A stretch of DNA of 64,000 nucleotides from Pandoraea norimbergensis (lineage in GTDB: Bacteria > Pseudomonadota > Gammaproteobacteria > Burkholderiales > Burkholderiaceae): assembly GCF_001465545.3 (NCBI RefSeq), contig NZ_CP013480.3:3038001-3102000 (forward strand), read 5' to 3'. Shown here one piece after another: positions 1 to 7,582 of the stretch. The notes beneath the pieces were generated by a model, which did no database searches, was not told the DNA's origin, and worked only from the letters and a program-made list of their open reading frames with translations. Each line of letters starts with the position of its first letter. The first letter of the stretch is position 1. The position numbers and the translations under genes are program-made.

Positions 1-548
1 GCCACAGCAATCGCTTCGGTGTAATCCACGTTGACGGAATCGCCCACCTTCACGCCATTGAGCAGCGAGGGGTCCTGCACGGCGATATCGACGGTGCGCT
101 TCGGACCGCGCAGCGTAATGACGTTGGCCGTGCGGTCGATCTTCTGCACGGTCGCCACGACCTTGATGTTGCGCGCCGCATCGGCGGCCGGACGATTGCC
201 CGGCGTGGCACGGTTCGCTTCTTCAGTGACGACGCTGCTGCGAATGCCGCCGCCCGGTGCCACCGAGATGGCAATCGCCCGCTCATACGCCACCACCACC
301 TTGTCGCCCTTGCGCATCTGCTCGAAGTTTCTCACTTCGGGTCCGACCACGAAGGTCACCGGCTTGCCGTGATCGTCGGCGACCTGAATGGTGCGGTTCT
401 TGGCGTCGACACCCAGCAGCGTCGTACGGAACTCGACGACGCCGCCACGCACGATCGGTGCGGGCGGGGGGGCGGCCTGCGTTTGTGCATAGGCGGCCTG
501 CCCCAGCGACAACAGACCGGCCAGAATCATCGCTTGCGTGAGCTTCAT
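1..548 (-). CDS. Secreted protein of unknown function (3' end outside window)
   Basis: The minus-strand frame is open from an ATG at 548 to the left edge, about 182 residues, so the C-terminus is missing. The N-terminus (MKLTQAMILAGLLSLGQAAYAQ) is a clear Sec signal peptide with an AYA-Q cleavage site, so the product is probably periplasmic. The mature part has two similar stretches (LLGVDAKNRTIQVADDHGK and VQKIDRTANVITLRGPKR), which suggests a repeated small beta fold. I do not recognise a named family with confidence. The next gene upstream is divergent, across an AT-rich gap. Confidence 0.8.
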   Translation of the reverse strand, partial: MKLTQAMILAGLLSLGQAAYAQTQAAPPPAPIVRGGVVEFRTTLLGVDAKNRTIQVADDHGKPVTFVVGPEVRNFEQMRKGDKVVVAYERAIAISVAPGGGIRSSVVTEEANRATPGNRPAADAARNIKVVATVQKIDRTANVITLRGPKRTVDIAVQDPSLLNGVKVGDSVNVDYTEAIAV

Positions 549-1131
549 GGTGTGTCCTTTTTGTTATCACCGAATGAGAATCCGTCATTCGAATTCGGCA
601 AATAGTTAATTATCCGAAACAAATTTCCAGTGACCGGTGACATGCACCAATTACCGAATGTTTCCCGGCGATAGTAACAAAATAATTCATTTCGGCAAGA
701 TAATTTTGTTTTGCATACCAAATACCGTTAGCCGTCGAATAATTAAAATTACCCACCCCCAGCCTCGCCAAGCCCACAGGCCTTTAGGCGTGGAATCACC
801 CTTGAATTTCATTGATGAAAATCAATAACCCATTCATGCATGGACGATAAGTACATACCTATTTCCAATCAAAGCAGAAACAACTTGTTACAAAGTCATT
901 CATTGAAGTTACGTAATTCTTAATCCGTTCGGATGATGCATTTCGTCTTGACAGTTTGCAATCCGAATCACTAATCTTGTTCCTACCCGACCCGATGGTC
1001 ACACGGCCCCGTCGGTTTATTTGTGCGGGTCAACGATTGGTGACCCGCCCTGCCTCCCTTGCGCCGATATGCGGCGCCCCAGCACGTTGTTGTCGTCCCG
1101 TTCACACCCGCCCTTTGAATGAGGTCACACA
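549..1131. other. AT-rich intergenic region
   Basis: These 583 bp between two divergent secreted-protein genes are clearly more AT-rich than their surroundings, especially 590-960. They should carry both promoters. I see no convincing gene, tRNA or strong hairpin. Confidence 0.5.
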
Positions 1132-2070
1132 GTGCCATCCATGTCTTCCCGACGAACGCGTCCCCATCGCCCCAATCACCCTGATCGCAGGCTGACGCGT
1201 ACGCTGATTCGTCCACTGATTCGTCCCCTGATTCGTCCGCTGATTCGCACGCTCGCATTCGGTGCAGCCGCCGCCATTGCGCTGGCGTCGTACTCGGCGT
1301 CGGCACAGGCCCCCGCATCGGACAGCACGCTCCCGGTGCAGGGCATGCCGGAGAAGCAGCAAGGTGCGGTCGACGCGCTGACGAAAATGAGTCGTTATCT
1401 GAGAACCTTGCAGCGCTTTCACGTGGCGGCAGATTCGGTCACCGACGCCGTATTGAGCACCGGGCAGAACGTGGGCTTTCTGCATCACACCGACATGTCG
1501 GTGCAGCGCCCCGACAAGGTCCGCGCAGTGGTCACCGGCCAAGCGCGCAATCGCGGCATTGTCTATAACGGCAAAACGTTCACGCTCTACGACGAGTCAC
1601 AGGGCAAGCGCTTCTACAGCCGGGTCGACGCGCCGCCGACCATCGATGCGCTGGCGCGGGATATCGATCAGAAGTACGGCATCGGACTCCCGCTGGCGGA
1701 TCTGTTTTATTGGGGCATGGACCCCGACGATGCCACCCAATTGCGCTCGGCGCTCTTCATCGGACTCGATCGCGTGAATGGTGAATGGTGCAATCACTAC
1801 GCGTATCAGCAACCCGATGTCGATTGGGAATTGTGGATTCGGGCAGGTTCGCGGCCCCTGCCTTGCCGGTTCGTCATTACCGATACGTCGCAACCGTCGC
1901 GGCCGCAGCATGCCGTGAATTACCGCTGGAACGTCAATCCGGCGTTCGCGGCGGGAACGTTCACCTATCAGGTACCCGCCGGGGCGCAGCGTATCGAGAT
2001 GCGTCCGCCCGGGCCCCTGCAAGACGGTCCGGGAGGACTGACTGGCCAACCGCAGGGAGGTCGGCAATGA
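1132..2070 (+). CDS. DUF2092 family periplasmic protein
   Basis: The 312-residue product matches the DUF2092 pattern: a signal sequence, then a stretch on a lipoprotein-localisation-like fold (RYLRTLQRFHVAADSVTD, DKVRAVVTG, LADLFYWG, DRVNGEWCNHYAY, WELWIRAGSRPLPCRFVI). Family members are exported proteins of unknown function. The GTG at 1132 is preferred because GAGG at 1120-1123 is well spaced for it; the ATG at 1141 is too far from that site. The region before the signal core has four tandem LIRP/LIRT units encoded by a 12-bp repeat. The stop overlaps the start of the next gene (ATGA), so the two are probably translationally coupled. Confidence 0.8.
   Translation: MPSMSSRRTRPHRPNHPDRRLTRTLIRPLIRPLIRPLIRTLAFGAAAAIALASYSASAQAPASDSTLPVQGMPEKQQGAVDALTKMSRYLRTLQRFHVAADSVTDAVLSTGQNVGFLHHTDMSVQRPDKVRAVVTGQARNRGIVYNGKTFTLYDESQGKRFYSRVDAPPTIDALARDIDQKYGIGLPLADLFYWGMDPDDATQLRSALFIGLDRVNGEWCNHYAYQQPDVDWELWIRAGSRPLPCRFVITDTSQPSRPQHAVNYRWNVNPAFAAGTFTYQVPAGAQRIEMRPPGPLQDGPGGLTGQPQGGRQ
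1204..1251 (+). repeat. 12-bp tandem repeat, four copies, in the DUF2092 signal region
   Basis: The unit CTGATTCGTCCN begins at 1204, 1216, 1228 and 1240. The last copy diverges at its end. It is in frame and encodes LIRP three times and then LIRT, just before the hydrophobic core of the signal peptide. Confidence 0.9.
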
Positions 2071-2882
2071 CCCGGATGACTTCCTTGCCCACAAGTACGC
2101 CGTCGCCGGCGATCCACCACAAGCCCGGCAGCAGCCCCGCGATGCGAGTGATCTGCCTGACGGTCGCGGCCACCTTCGCCGTCGTCTCGACTAACAGTTT
2201 CGGATTCGGATTCCGTGGCGGCGCACGGACCAGCCTGCATGGCGGTGGTGGCGGTTTCCACGGCGGCGGCATGGCACACGGTGCCGGGCCGAATGCCGGT
2301 GCTGCTGGCGCTGGTGGCATGCAACGTGGCGGCGCATCAGGTGGCAACACCCCCATGCACGCCAACGCGGGCGAGCCTTCCGGTGGACCGCCCCATGGCG
2401 GCGGCCAGCCGCCCGGACCGGCCCCTGGTCCGAACCCATCGCCGCAGCCGGGGCCCGGGCCACATCCCGCACCTCCCGGCCCGGGGCCGGGCCCCCATCC
2501 ACCGGGCCCAGGTCCCGGCCCCGGACCGGGGCCCGGACCTGAACCGCATCCGCCACCACCGCCTCCCGGTCCCGGACCGGGCCCCGGTCCGCATCCCCCG
2601 CCGCCTCCGCCGGGGCCCGGACCCGGGCCGGGGCCGCATCCGCCGCCACCACCGCCTCCGCCCCCACCGTATTGGGGAGGCGGCTGGTACGATCCGGTGG
2701 CTGCGGCGGTCACGATCGGCGTGTCGGCGGCGATCATCGGCTCGACCGTGGCCAGCTTGCCCCCAAGCTGCGTAAGTACTGTGGTGGGCACTGTGGCGTA
2801 TCAGCATTGCGGCTCCACTTGGTATCAGCCCGTGTACTCGGGCACAGTCGTCCAGTTCGTGGTGGTGTCGCCGCCACGTTGA
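2067..2882 (+). CDS. Pro/Gly-rich exported protein
   Basis: The 271-residue product starts at an ATG overlapping the preceding stop, behind GGGAGG at 2055-2060. A hydrophobic segment near residues 27-45 (ICLTVAATFAVVST) can act as a signal or anchor. It is followed by a Gly-rich stretch and a long low-complexity Pro-Gly region with interspersed HPP(PPP) units at about residues 115-215. The last 55 residues are ordinary sequence (PYWGGGWYDPVAAAVTIGVSAAIIGSTVASLP, then AYQHCGSTWYQPVYSG). That tail resembles small cell-surface proteins ending in a conserved CG-WYQP-Y motif. The function is unknown; it is probably envelope-associated and co-expressed with the DUF2092 protein. Confidence 0.7.
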   Translation: MTRMTSLPTSTPSPAIHHKPGSSPAMRVICLTVAATFAVVSTNSFGFGFRGGARTSLHGGGGGFHGGGMAHGAGPNAGAAGAGGMQRGGASGGNTPMHANAGEPSGGPPHGGGQPPGPAPGPNPSPQPGPGPHPAPPGPGPGPHPPGPGPGPGPGPGPEPHPPPPPPGPGPGPGPHPPPPPPGPGPGPGPHPPPPPPPPPPYWGGGWYDPVAAAVTIGVSAAIIGSTVASLPPSCVSTVVGTVAYQHCGSTWYQPVYSGTVVQFVVVSPPR

Positions 2883-2956
2883 TCACATCGGCACGCATCG
2901 TGCCCGCGTCCATGCCGACGATCTCGCGTCTCGCGATGCGACGTCGTCGGCATGCG

Positions 2957-2988
2957 CTTATTGATCCCTTATTGATCCCTTATTGATC
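2957..2988. repeat. 11-bp direct repeat, three copies
   Basis: CTTATTGATCC occurs at 2957-2967 and 2968-2978, with a third copy at 2979-2988 lacking the last base. It is intergenic, just upstream of a short GC hairpin. Confidence 0.85.
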
Positions 2989-2991
2989 GCG

Positions 2992-3013
2992 GCCCGATCA
3001 CGGGCTTTGCCGT
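2992..3013 (+). terminator. Possible weak terminator after the Pro/Gly-rich gene
   Basis: A 5-bp stem, GCCCG (2992-2996) with CGGGC (3001-3005), has an ATCA loop and is followed by TTTGCCGTTT. It is short and the T-run is interrupted, so this is a weak call. Confidence 0.3.
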
Positions 3014-3065
3014 TTATGTGCCCGCCCGCTTGTGAGCCGCATGGCCGGGACGTTATGCTTGCCCC

Positions 3066-3473
3066 ATGAACCGTCGCATTCTCATCGCCCCCGAAGACGT
3101 CGAACTCACTGCCATGCGCGCCCAAGGCGCTGGCGGGCAGAACGTCAACAAAGTCTCAAGTGCCATCCATCTCCGCTTCGACGTCATGCGCTCGTCGCTC
3201 CCCGATGACGTCAAAGCTCGCCTGCTTTCCCGTCTCGATCAACGCATCACCCAAGATGGCGTCATCGTGCTCAAAGCACAGCAGCACCGCTCTCAGGAAC
3301 TCAATCGCGCCGATGCACTGGCACGCTTGCAGGCACTGGTCGATGCCGCCGCCATTCCGCCGCGTCGCCGCATTCCCACGCGTCCAACGCTCGGCAGTCA
3401 GATGCGGCGCCGGGATGCCAAGCAAGTGCGTTCGCGGGTCAAAGCGACGCGGGGCAAATTCCACGACGAATGA
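3066..3473 (+). CDS. arfB: Alternative ribosome-rescue factor ArfB (peptidyl-tRNA hydrolase)
   Basis: The 135-residue protein has the release-factor catalytic signature RAQGAGGQNVNK with the GGQ tripeptide near residues 22-26. Its C-terminal tail is basic (SQMRRRDAKQVRSRVKATRGK), and in this family that tail enters the empty mRNA channel of a stalled ribosome. Length and layout match ArfB/YaeJ, which releases nascent chains from non-stop ribosomes. It is a single gene, and the next unit (hipBA) starts behind its own operator array. Confidence 0.93.
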   Translation: MNRRILIAPEDVELTAMRAQGAGGQNVNKVSSAIHLRFDVMRSSLPDDVKARLLSRLDQRITQDGVIVLKAQQHRSQELNRADALARLQALVDAAAIPPRRRIPTRPTLGSQMRRRDAKQVRSRVKATRGKFHDE

Positions 3474-3490
3474 GACGCTTCAATTGCCCA

Positions 3491-3583
3491 AAAAAGATAA
3501 CGTTTATTATCTTTTTAATTAATAAGATACTTTTCATTATCTTTTCCAGCGAAACTGCGTGCGTGATGCTAAGATAAAGCATC
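3491..3583 (+). promoter_or_regulatory. Palindrome array upstream of hipBA (probable HipB operators)
   Basis: Three inverted repeats lie in AT-rich DNA just before the antitoxin gene. The first is AAAAAGATAA (3491-3500), 6 bp, then TTATCTTTTT (3507-3516). The second is AAGATA (3524-3529), 8 bp, then TATCTT (3538-3543). The third is GATGCT (3565-3570), 7 bp, then AGCATC (3578-3583). The first two share GATA/TATC half-sites, as expected for cooperative autoregulation by a HipB-type repressor. Operator function is inferred. Confidence 0.6.
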
Positions 3584-3589
3584 ATTTCT

Positions 3590-3940
3590 TTGAAAAAGCA
3601 CATCAAGATGAGCTTTCTCGACACGTTGATCGCTGCACGCAAAGAGGCGGGACTCACGCAATCCGATCTTGGAGAACGCGCCGGCCTGTCGCGCATGACC
3701 GTCCAGAAGGCCGAGTCAGGGGCGCTGGACCCACGGATGTCGACGGTGCTGGAGATGGCGCGTGCGCTGGATCTCGAACCGATGCTCGTCCCGGCGAGCC
3801 TGCGTCAGGAAGTCGAAGCGTTTCTGCGCTCAGGTGGCAAGTATCTGGGCCAGCCCAGCGGTGTATCCGCCCCGCCATCCATCGTTGAAACGCTGGCCTC
3901 GACCGGCACGACACCGCGTCCCACGCCCTCCCGCTCATGA
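3590..3940 (+). CDS. hipB: HipB-like XRE antitoxin/regulator
   Basis: The 116-residue protein has an N-terminal helix-turn-helix (LIAARKEAGLTQSDLGERAGLSRMTVQKAESG, about residues 12-45). It lies directly upstream of a HipA kinase, with which it overlaps by 4 bp. It should bind DNA, repress the operon and neutralise HipA. A second possible start is the ATG at 3608 (MSFLDTL). The Pro/Ser-rich C-terminal tail from about residue 90 is unlike the short tail of E. coli HipB. Confidence 0.82.
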   Translation: MKKHIKMSFLDTLIAARKEAGLTQSDLGERAGLSRMTVQKAESGALDPRMSTVLEMARALDLEPMLVPASLRQEVEAFLRSGGKYLGQPSGVSAPPSIVETLASTGTTPRPTPSRS

Positions 3941-5232
3941 ACATCAAGTACCTGCGCGCCTATCTGCATATGCCCGACGGAAGCCGTCGCCCCGTCGGCT
4001 ATCTGTCGCAATACGGTGACATTCTGCGCATGTCGTTCGACGAGGATTACATCGCCGACGCGCGCCGCCCTACGCTCTCGCTCGCCTATCGCGGCGCCAG
4101 CGAAAACGCCACCCGCGACATTCTCAAGTCCCCGCAAGACGCCCGGCTGGTGCGCACGGACGGCCGTTGGCCTGTGTATTTCGAGAATCTGCTGCCCGAA
4201 GGCCACAATCGCGAGCGCCTTGCCGCCGAACGGCGTTGCAGCCCCGATGATGAATTCGAGCTGCTCGCCGCGGCGGGCCACGACCTGATGGGTGCGCTCG
4301 AAGTCGAACCCGTGCCGCCGCGCGAAGGCGTGCCCGACGTCGTGCATCGCTGGCACACGGCACTCGGGCTCGAAATGATCGAACCCGGTTTTGTCGACAC
4401 GCCGGTGGAAGACGCCGCGTCACTGCCCGGCGTCGTCACCAAGTTCTCGGCGGTGCGCGATGGCCGCCGCTATGTCGTCAAGCGTCAAGGCCGCGCCGGG
4501 TCGGTCATTCTCAAGTTACCCACGACGCGTCACCCCGATCTGGTCGAAAACGAATTCACCGGCTATCGGCTGTGCGAAGCGTTGGGACTCGACTGCGCCA
4601 AGGCAGAGATCATCTCGCGCCGCGACGCCGATCTGCCCGAGCAGGTCCCGTTCGAACACATTCTGGCCGTGCCGCGTTTCGACCGGTTACCCGACGGGCG
4701 GCGCGTTCATATGGAAGAGTTTGCGCAAGTCCTTCAGTACCCGCCGCGCAGCAAATACGGGCGCGGGCTGGACATCGACTACACGACGATGCTGCGTGTG
4801 CTCGACCAACTCTCGGCGCAGCCCGTGCAGGATGTGCGGGAATTCATGCGGCGTCTGATTGCCTTCATCCTGCTGGGCAATACCGATGCGCATCTGAAGA
4901 ACTGGGCGCTGACCTACCCTGACGCCCACACACCGCAACTTGCACCGGTCTATGACCCGGTATGCGTGGCGGCGTTTTTCCACGACGTGCCCGCGTCGCA
5001 CTACGGCGTGAATCGCGCTATCGACAAGACACTGCGTGCGTTCGGATGGCCAGCTCTCGAAGCGCTGTTGAAGGGCGCCGGGTTGTTGCGCGTCTCACGG
5101 ATGATGACGATTGCCCGCGAAACCGTCGCCGAAGCACAGGCCGCATGGCCCAAGCTGCTGGACGACGCCCCTGCCGCCGTGCGCGCCACCGTGCTCGAAC
5201 GGCTCTCGGGCGGCGTGGCATTGACCGCCTGA
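3937..5232 (+). CDS. hipA: HipA-family serine/threonine kinase toxin
   Basis: The 431-residue protein has the normal HipA length. The N-terminal HipA_N-like part includes PVYFENLLPEGHNRERLA. The HipA_C kinase core shows a nucleotide-binding stretch (VVTKFSAVRDGRRYVVKRQGR), the catalytic loop LLGNTDAHLKNWAL near residues 311-324 (N-x-D-x-H-x-x-N) and a downstream PVYDPV metal-binding motif. All catalytic positions look intact. Family members phosphorylate targets such as glutamyl-tRNA synthetase and induce dormancy; the target here is unknown. It is co-transcribed with hipB by an ATGA overlap. Confidence 0.88.
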   Translation: MNIKYLRAYLHMPDGSRRPVGYLSQYGDILRMSFDEDYIADARRPTLSLAYRGASENATRDILKSPQDARLVRTDGRWPVYFENLLPEGHNRERLAAERRCSPDDEFELLAAAGHDLMGALEVEPVPPREGVPDVVHRWHTALGLEMIEPGFVDTPVEDAASLPGVVTKFSAVRDGRRYVVKRQGRAGSVILKLPTTRHPDLVENEFTGYRLCEALGLDCAKAEIISRRDADLPEQVPFEHILAVPRFDRLPDGRRVHMEEFAQVLQYPPRSKYGRGLDIDYTTMLRVLDQLSAQPVQDVREFMRRLIAFILLGNTDAHLKNWALTYPDAHTPQLAPVYDPVCVAAFFHDVPASHYGVNRAIDKTLRAFGWPALEALLKGAGLLRVSRMMTIARETVAEAQAAWPKLLDDAPAAVRATVLERLSGGVALTA

Positions 5233-5269
5233 CACGCGACCGCTTTCCGCCAAGACGACCATTAAAATT

Positions 5270-5314
5270 ATTACCCGGGTAATATTGCAATTCAAATAAC
5301 ACCCGGGTAATATT
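5270..5314 (+). promoter_or_regulatory. Direct-repeat operator candidate upstream of DUF2239 gene
   Basis: ACCCGGGTAATATT is present twice, at 5273-5286 and 5301-5314, exactly 28 bp apart. The left copy is extended to the perfect palindrome ATTACCCGGGTAAT (5270-5283). It lies 34-78 bp before the DUF2239 start. The binding protein is unknown. Confidence 0.6.
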
Positions 5315-5347
5315 CGCCGGTACCTGATTCATTACCGGAGATTCGCC

Positions 5348-5995
5348 GTGTCTGTCACGCCCGCTGCCGTCCCCACCTATACCGTCTTTCGCGGCATGCG
5401 CCGCATTGCCATCGGCTCGTTGGCCGACGCCGCTATCGCCTTCCAGCAGGCGTCCCTCATCGACACGCACTTGCCGGTGCTGATCTTCGACGACCTGACC
5501 GGCGACACGCGTGATGTCGATGTGCGTGGCACCGCTGCCGACATTCGAGAACGCTATCGTCCCGTGGCGGCGCCTGTCGCTGCGAGTGACGCAATGCTCA
5601 CGCAACCCATTGCCGACGCCTCCGAAGCCCCCGCCAAAAGCCGGGGCCGTCCGAAGCTCGGCGTCGTCGCGCGCGAAGTCACGCTGCTCCCGCGTCATTG
5701 GGACTGGCTGGCGGAGCAGCCCGGTGGTGCGTCCGTCGTCTTGCGCAAGCTGGTCGAAGAAGCCCGCCGCAAGTTCGCCAGTCGTGACCTGACGCGCCGA
5801 GCGCAGGAGCGCGCCTATCGCTTCATGTCGACCATGGCGGGCGATCTGCCTGAATTCGAAGAAGCCTCGCGCGCGCTGTTTGCCAACGACTTCGACGCCC
5901 TCGGCAAGCGCATCGCCGGCTGGCCGGACGATGTGCGCGAGTATCTGCTGCGCCTGACGTCGACCGACGATCTCGCCGAACGCTTGACCGACTAA
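5348..5995 (+). CDS. DUF2239 family protein
   Basis: The 215-residue protein matches DUF2239: TYTVFRGMRRIAIGSLADAA near the N-terminus, and RGRPKLGVVAREVTLLPRHWDWLAEQPGGASVVLRKLVEEARR in the middle, then an acidic end. The central part, with a basic AT-hook-like RGRPK, looks like a ribbon- or helix-based DNA-binding unit, but the function is unknown. It starts at a GTG behind CGGAG. The preceding palindromic repeats suggest dedicated regulation. Confidence 0.78.
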   Translation: MSVTPAAVPTYTVFRGMRRIAIGSLADAAIAFQQASLIDTHLPVLIFDDLTGDTRDVDVRGTAADIRERYRPVAAPVAASDAMLTQPIADASEAPAKSRGRPKLGVVAREVTLLPRHWDWLAEQPGGASVVLRKLVEEARRKFASRDLTRRAQERAYRFMSTMAGDLPEFEEASRALFANDFDALGKRIAGWPDDVREYLLRLTSTDDLAERLTD

Positions 5996-6139
5996 CCCGT
6001 CGGGCGCGCAAGCCGCACAGGCCACTCGCGCGCCCGTCTCCCTTCGCTTTCCCGCTCACCGGTCGGACCGCCGCACCGGAGGGCCCCGCTTTGCCCGAAA
6101 TTCCCCGGAATTTCCCGGCGAGCTTGCCTTGAGAAAACC

Positions 6140-7582
6140 ATGACAACCGAAATCAAAGCACCACCGCCCCCTTCCCCGGCAGCACCCCGCCCGCTCTGGC
6201 GGACGTGGCTTCTCATCGCCGTGCCGATGATGCTGACCAACGCGCTGCAATCGATCGCGGGCACCGTCGACGGCATCTATCTCGGCCACCTGATCGGCAC
6301 GCAGGCGATTGCCGCAGTGTCGGCGTTCTTCCCGGTGTTCTTCTTTCTGCTCGCCATCGTCATTGGCCTGTCGGCCGGTGCCACCGTGATGATCGGGCAG
6401 GCATGGGGGGCACGGGATCTGGCCCGCGTTAGAAACATCGCGGCGACGGCGCTGCTGATGATGCTCGTCGCGGGCGTCGTCACCAGCGTGCTCGGCGGAT
6501 GGCTCGCCGCGCCGCTCATGCACGCCCTCGGCACGCCACTGGAAGTGATCGACGACGCCACACGTTATGCGCAATGGATGCTCATCGGCATGCCCATCGT
6601 GTATCTGCTCTGGCTGACGACGTCGATGAGCCGCGGCACGGGCGACGCGGTCTCGCCGCTCTTCACCCTGCTGATTGCGACCGTGCTGGCGTTGTGCCTC
6701 ACGCCCGCCTTCATTGATGGATGGGGGCCGCTCCCGAAGCTGGGCGTGGCGAGCGCCGCCGCGTCGACCCTGATCGCGTTTACCGTCGCCCTGCTCTGGA
6801 TGGCGATGTACTGGCGACGCAAGGCGCACGCCCTCGCACCGGGTGCCGGTCTGTGGCGTAACGTCCAGTTTCGGCCCGACCTTGCCCGGGGCATCCTGCG
6901 CATCGGCGTGCCTGCCGCGATGCAGATGCTGACGATGGCTATCGCAGAAATGGCGTTGCTCGGCATGGTGAATCGCCACGGCGCAAACGCTACCGCCGCG
7001 TACGGTGCCGTCACGCAAGTGATGAGCTGGCTGCAACTGCCCATCATGACGTTCGGCATCACCGCCTCGATCCTGTGTGCGCATGCCATCGGCGCAGGCC
7101 GAGGCGATCGCATCGATGCGATCGTGCGGACGGGTTTCCTGTGCAATCTGGGAATGACGGGCGCGCTGACGGCGCTGGTCTGTCTCGGGGCGCCGCTGAT
7201 CATGCGCGGTTTTCTGACCGACCCGGAAGTCTTGGTACTCGCGACGCACCTGCTTTACGTCACGGCGTGGAGTGTGCCGGTGATGGGCCTGACAGCGGTC
7301 ATGACGGGCGCCATGCGCGCTGGCGGCAAGGTGTGGGTGCCGATGGTGCTTGGGATGATCGGGCTGCTCGGCATCGAAGTGCCGGCCGCCCTGATCTTCG
7401 AGCGGATGGCCGGACTGACCGGCATCTGGTGGGCGTATCCGCTCGCTTTCGTTGCGATGTTCGTGATGCAGGGGCTGTGTTACCGGGCCTTCCGGCGCGC
7501 GTCGTGGCGAGCCCAGAAGAACATCAGCATGCCCGCGCAAGACAACAAGGCGCCGACCCAACCGGTGGAAGTCCAGCCATAA
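6140..7582 (+). CDS. MATE family multidrug exporter
   Basis: The 480-residue protein has twelve expected membrane segments. MATE signatures include the N-terminal VPMMLTNALQSIAGTVDGIYLGHLIG and GLSAGATVMIGQAWGARD, with the matching second half GVPAAMQMLTMAIAEMALLGMVNRHG. It should export cationic drugs or metabolites by Na+ or H+ antiport across the inner membrane. Its last 103 bp overlap the 3' end of the convergent MFS gene, so the two transcripts are antisense to each other there. Confidence 0.9.
   Translation: MTTEIKAPPPPSPAAPRPLWRTWLLIAVPMMLTNALQSIAGTVDGIYLGHLIGTQAIAAVSAFFPVFFFLLAIVIGLSAGATVMIGQAWGARDLARVRNIAATALLMMLVAGVVTSVLGGWLAAPLMHALGTPLEVIDDATRYAQWMLIGMPIVYLLWLTTSMSRGTGDAVSPLFTLLIATVLALCLTPAFIDGWGPLPKLGVASAAASTLIAFTVALLWMAMYWRRKAHALAPGAGLWRNVQFRPDLARGILRIGVPAAMQMLTMAIAEMALLGMVNRHGANATAAYGAVTQVMSWLQLPIMTFGITASILCAHAIGAGRGDRIDAIVRTGFLCNLGMTGALTALVCLGAPLIMRGFLTDPEVLVLATHLLYVTAWSVPVMGLTAVMTGAMRAGGKVWVPMVLGMIGLLGIEVPAALIFERMAGLTGIWWAYPLAFVAMFVMQGLCYRAFRRASWRAQKNISMPAQDNKAPTQPVEVQP

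Noticed and set aside
637..828. 63-residue plus-strand frame in the AT-rich gap
   Set aside because: No good ribosome site, no family features; likely chance in AT-rich DNA.
1204..1251. Possible CRISPR-like array
   Set aside because: Units are contiguous 12-mers without spacers and lie in frame within a gene.
1961..2791. Long Gly-rich minus-strand open frame (276 residues)
   Set aside because: It is the antisense of the Pro-Gly tract; low-complexity GC DNA leaves many frames open and there is no credible start site.
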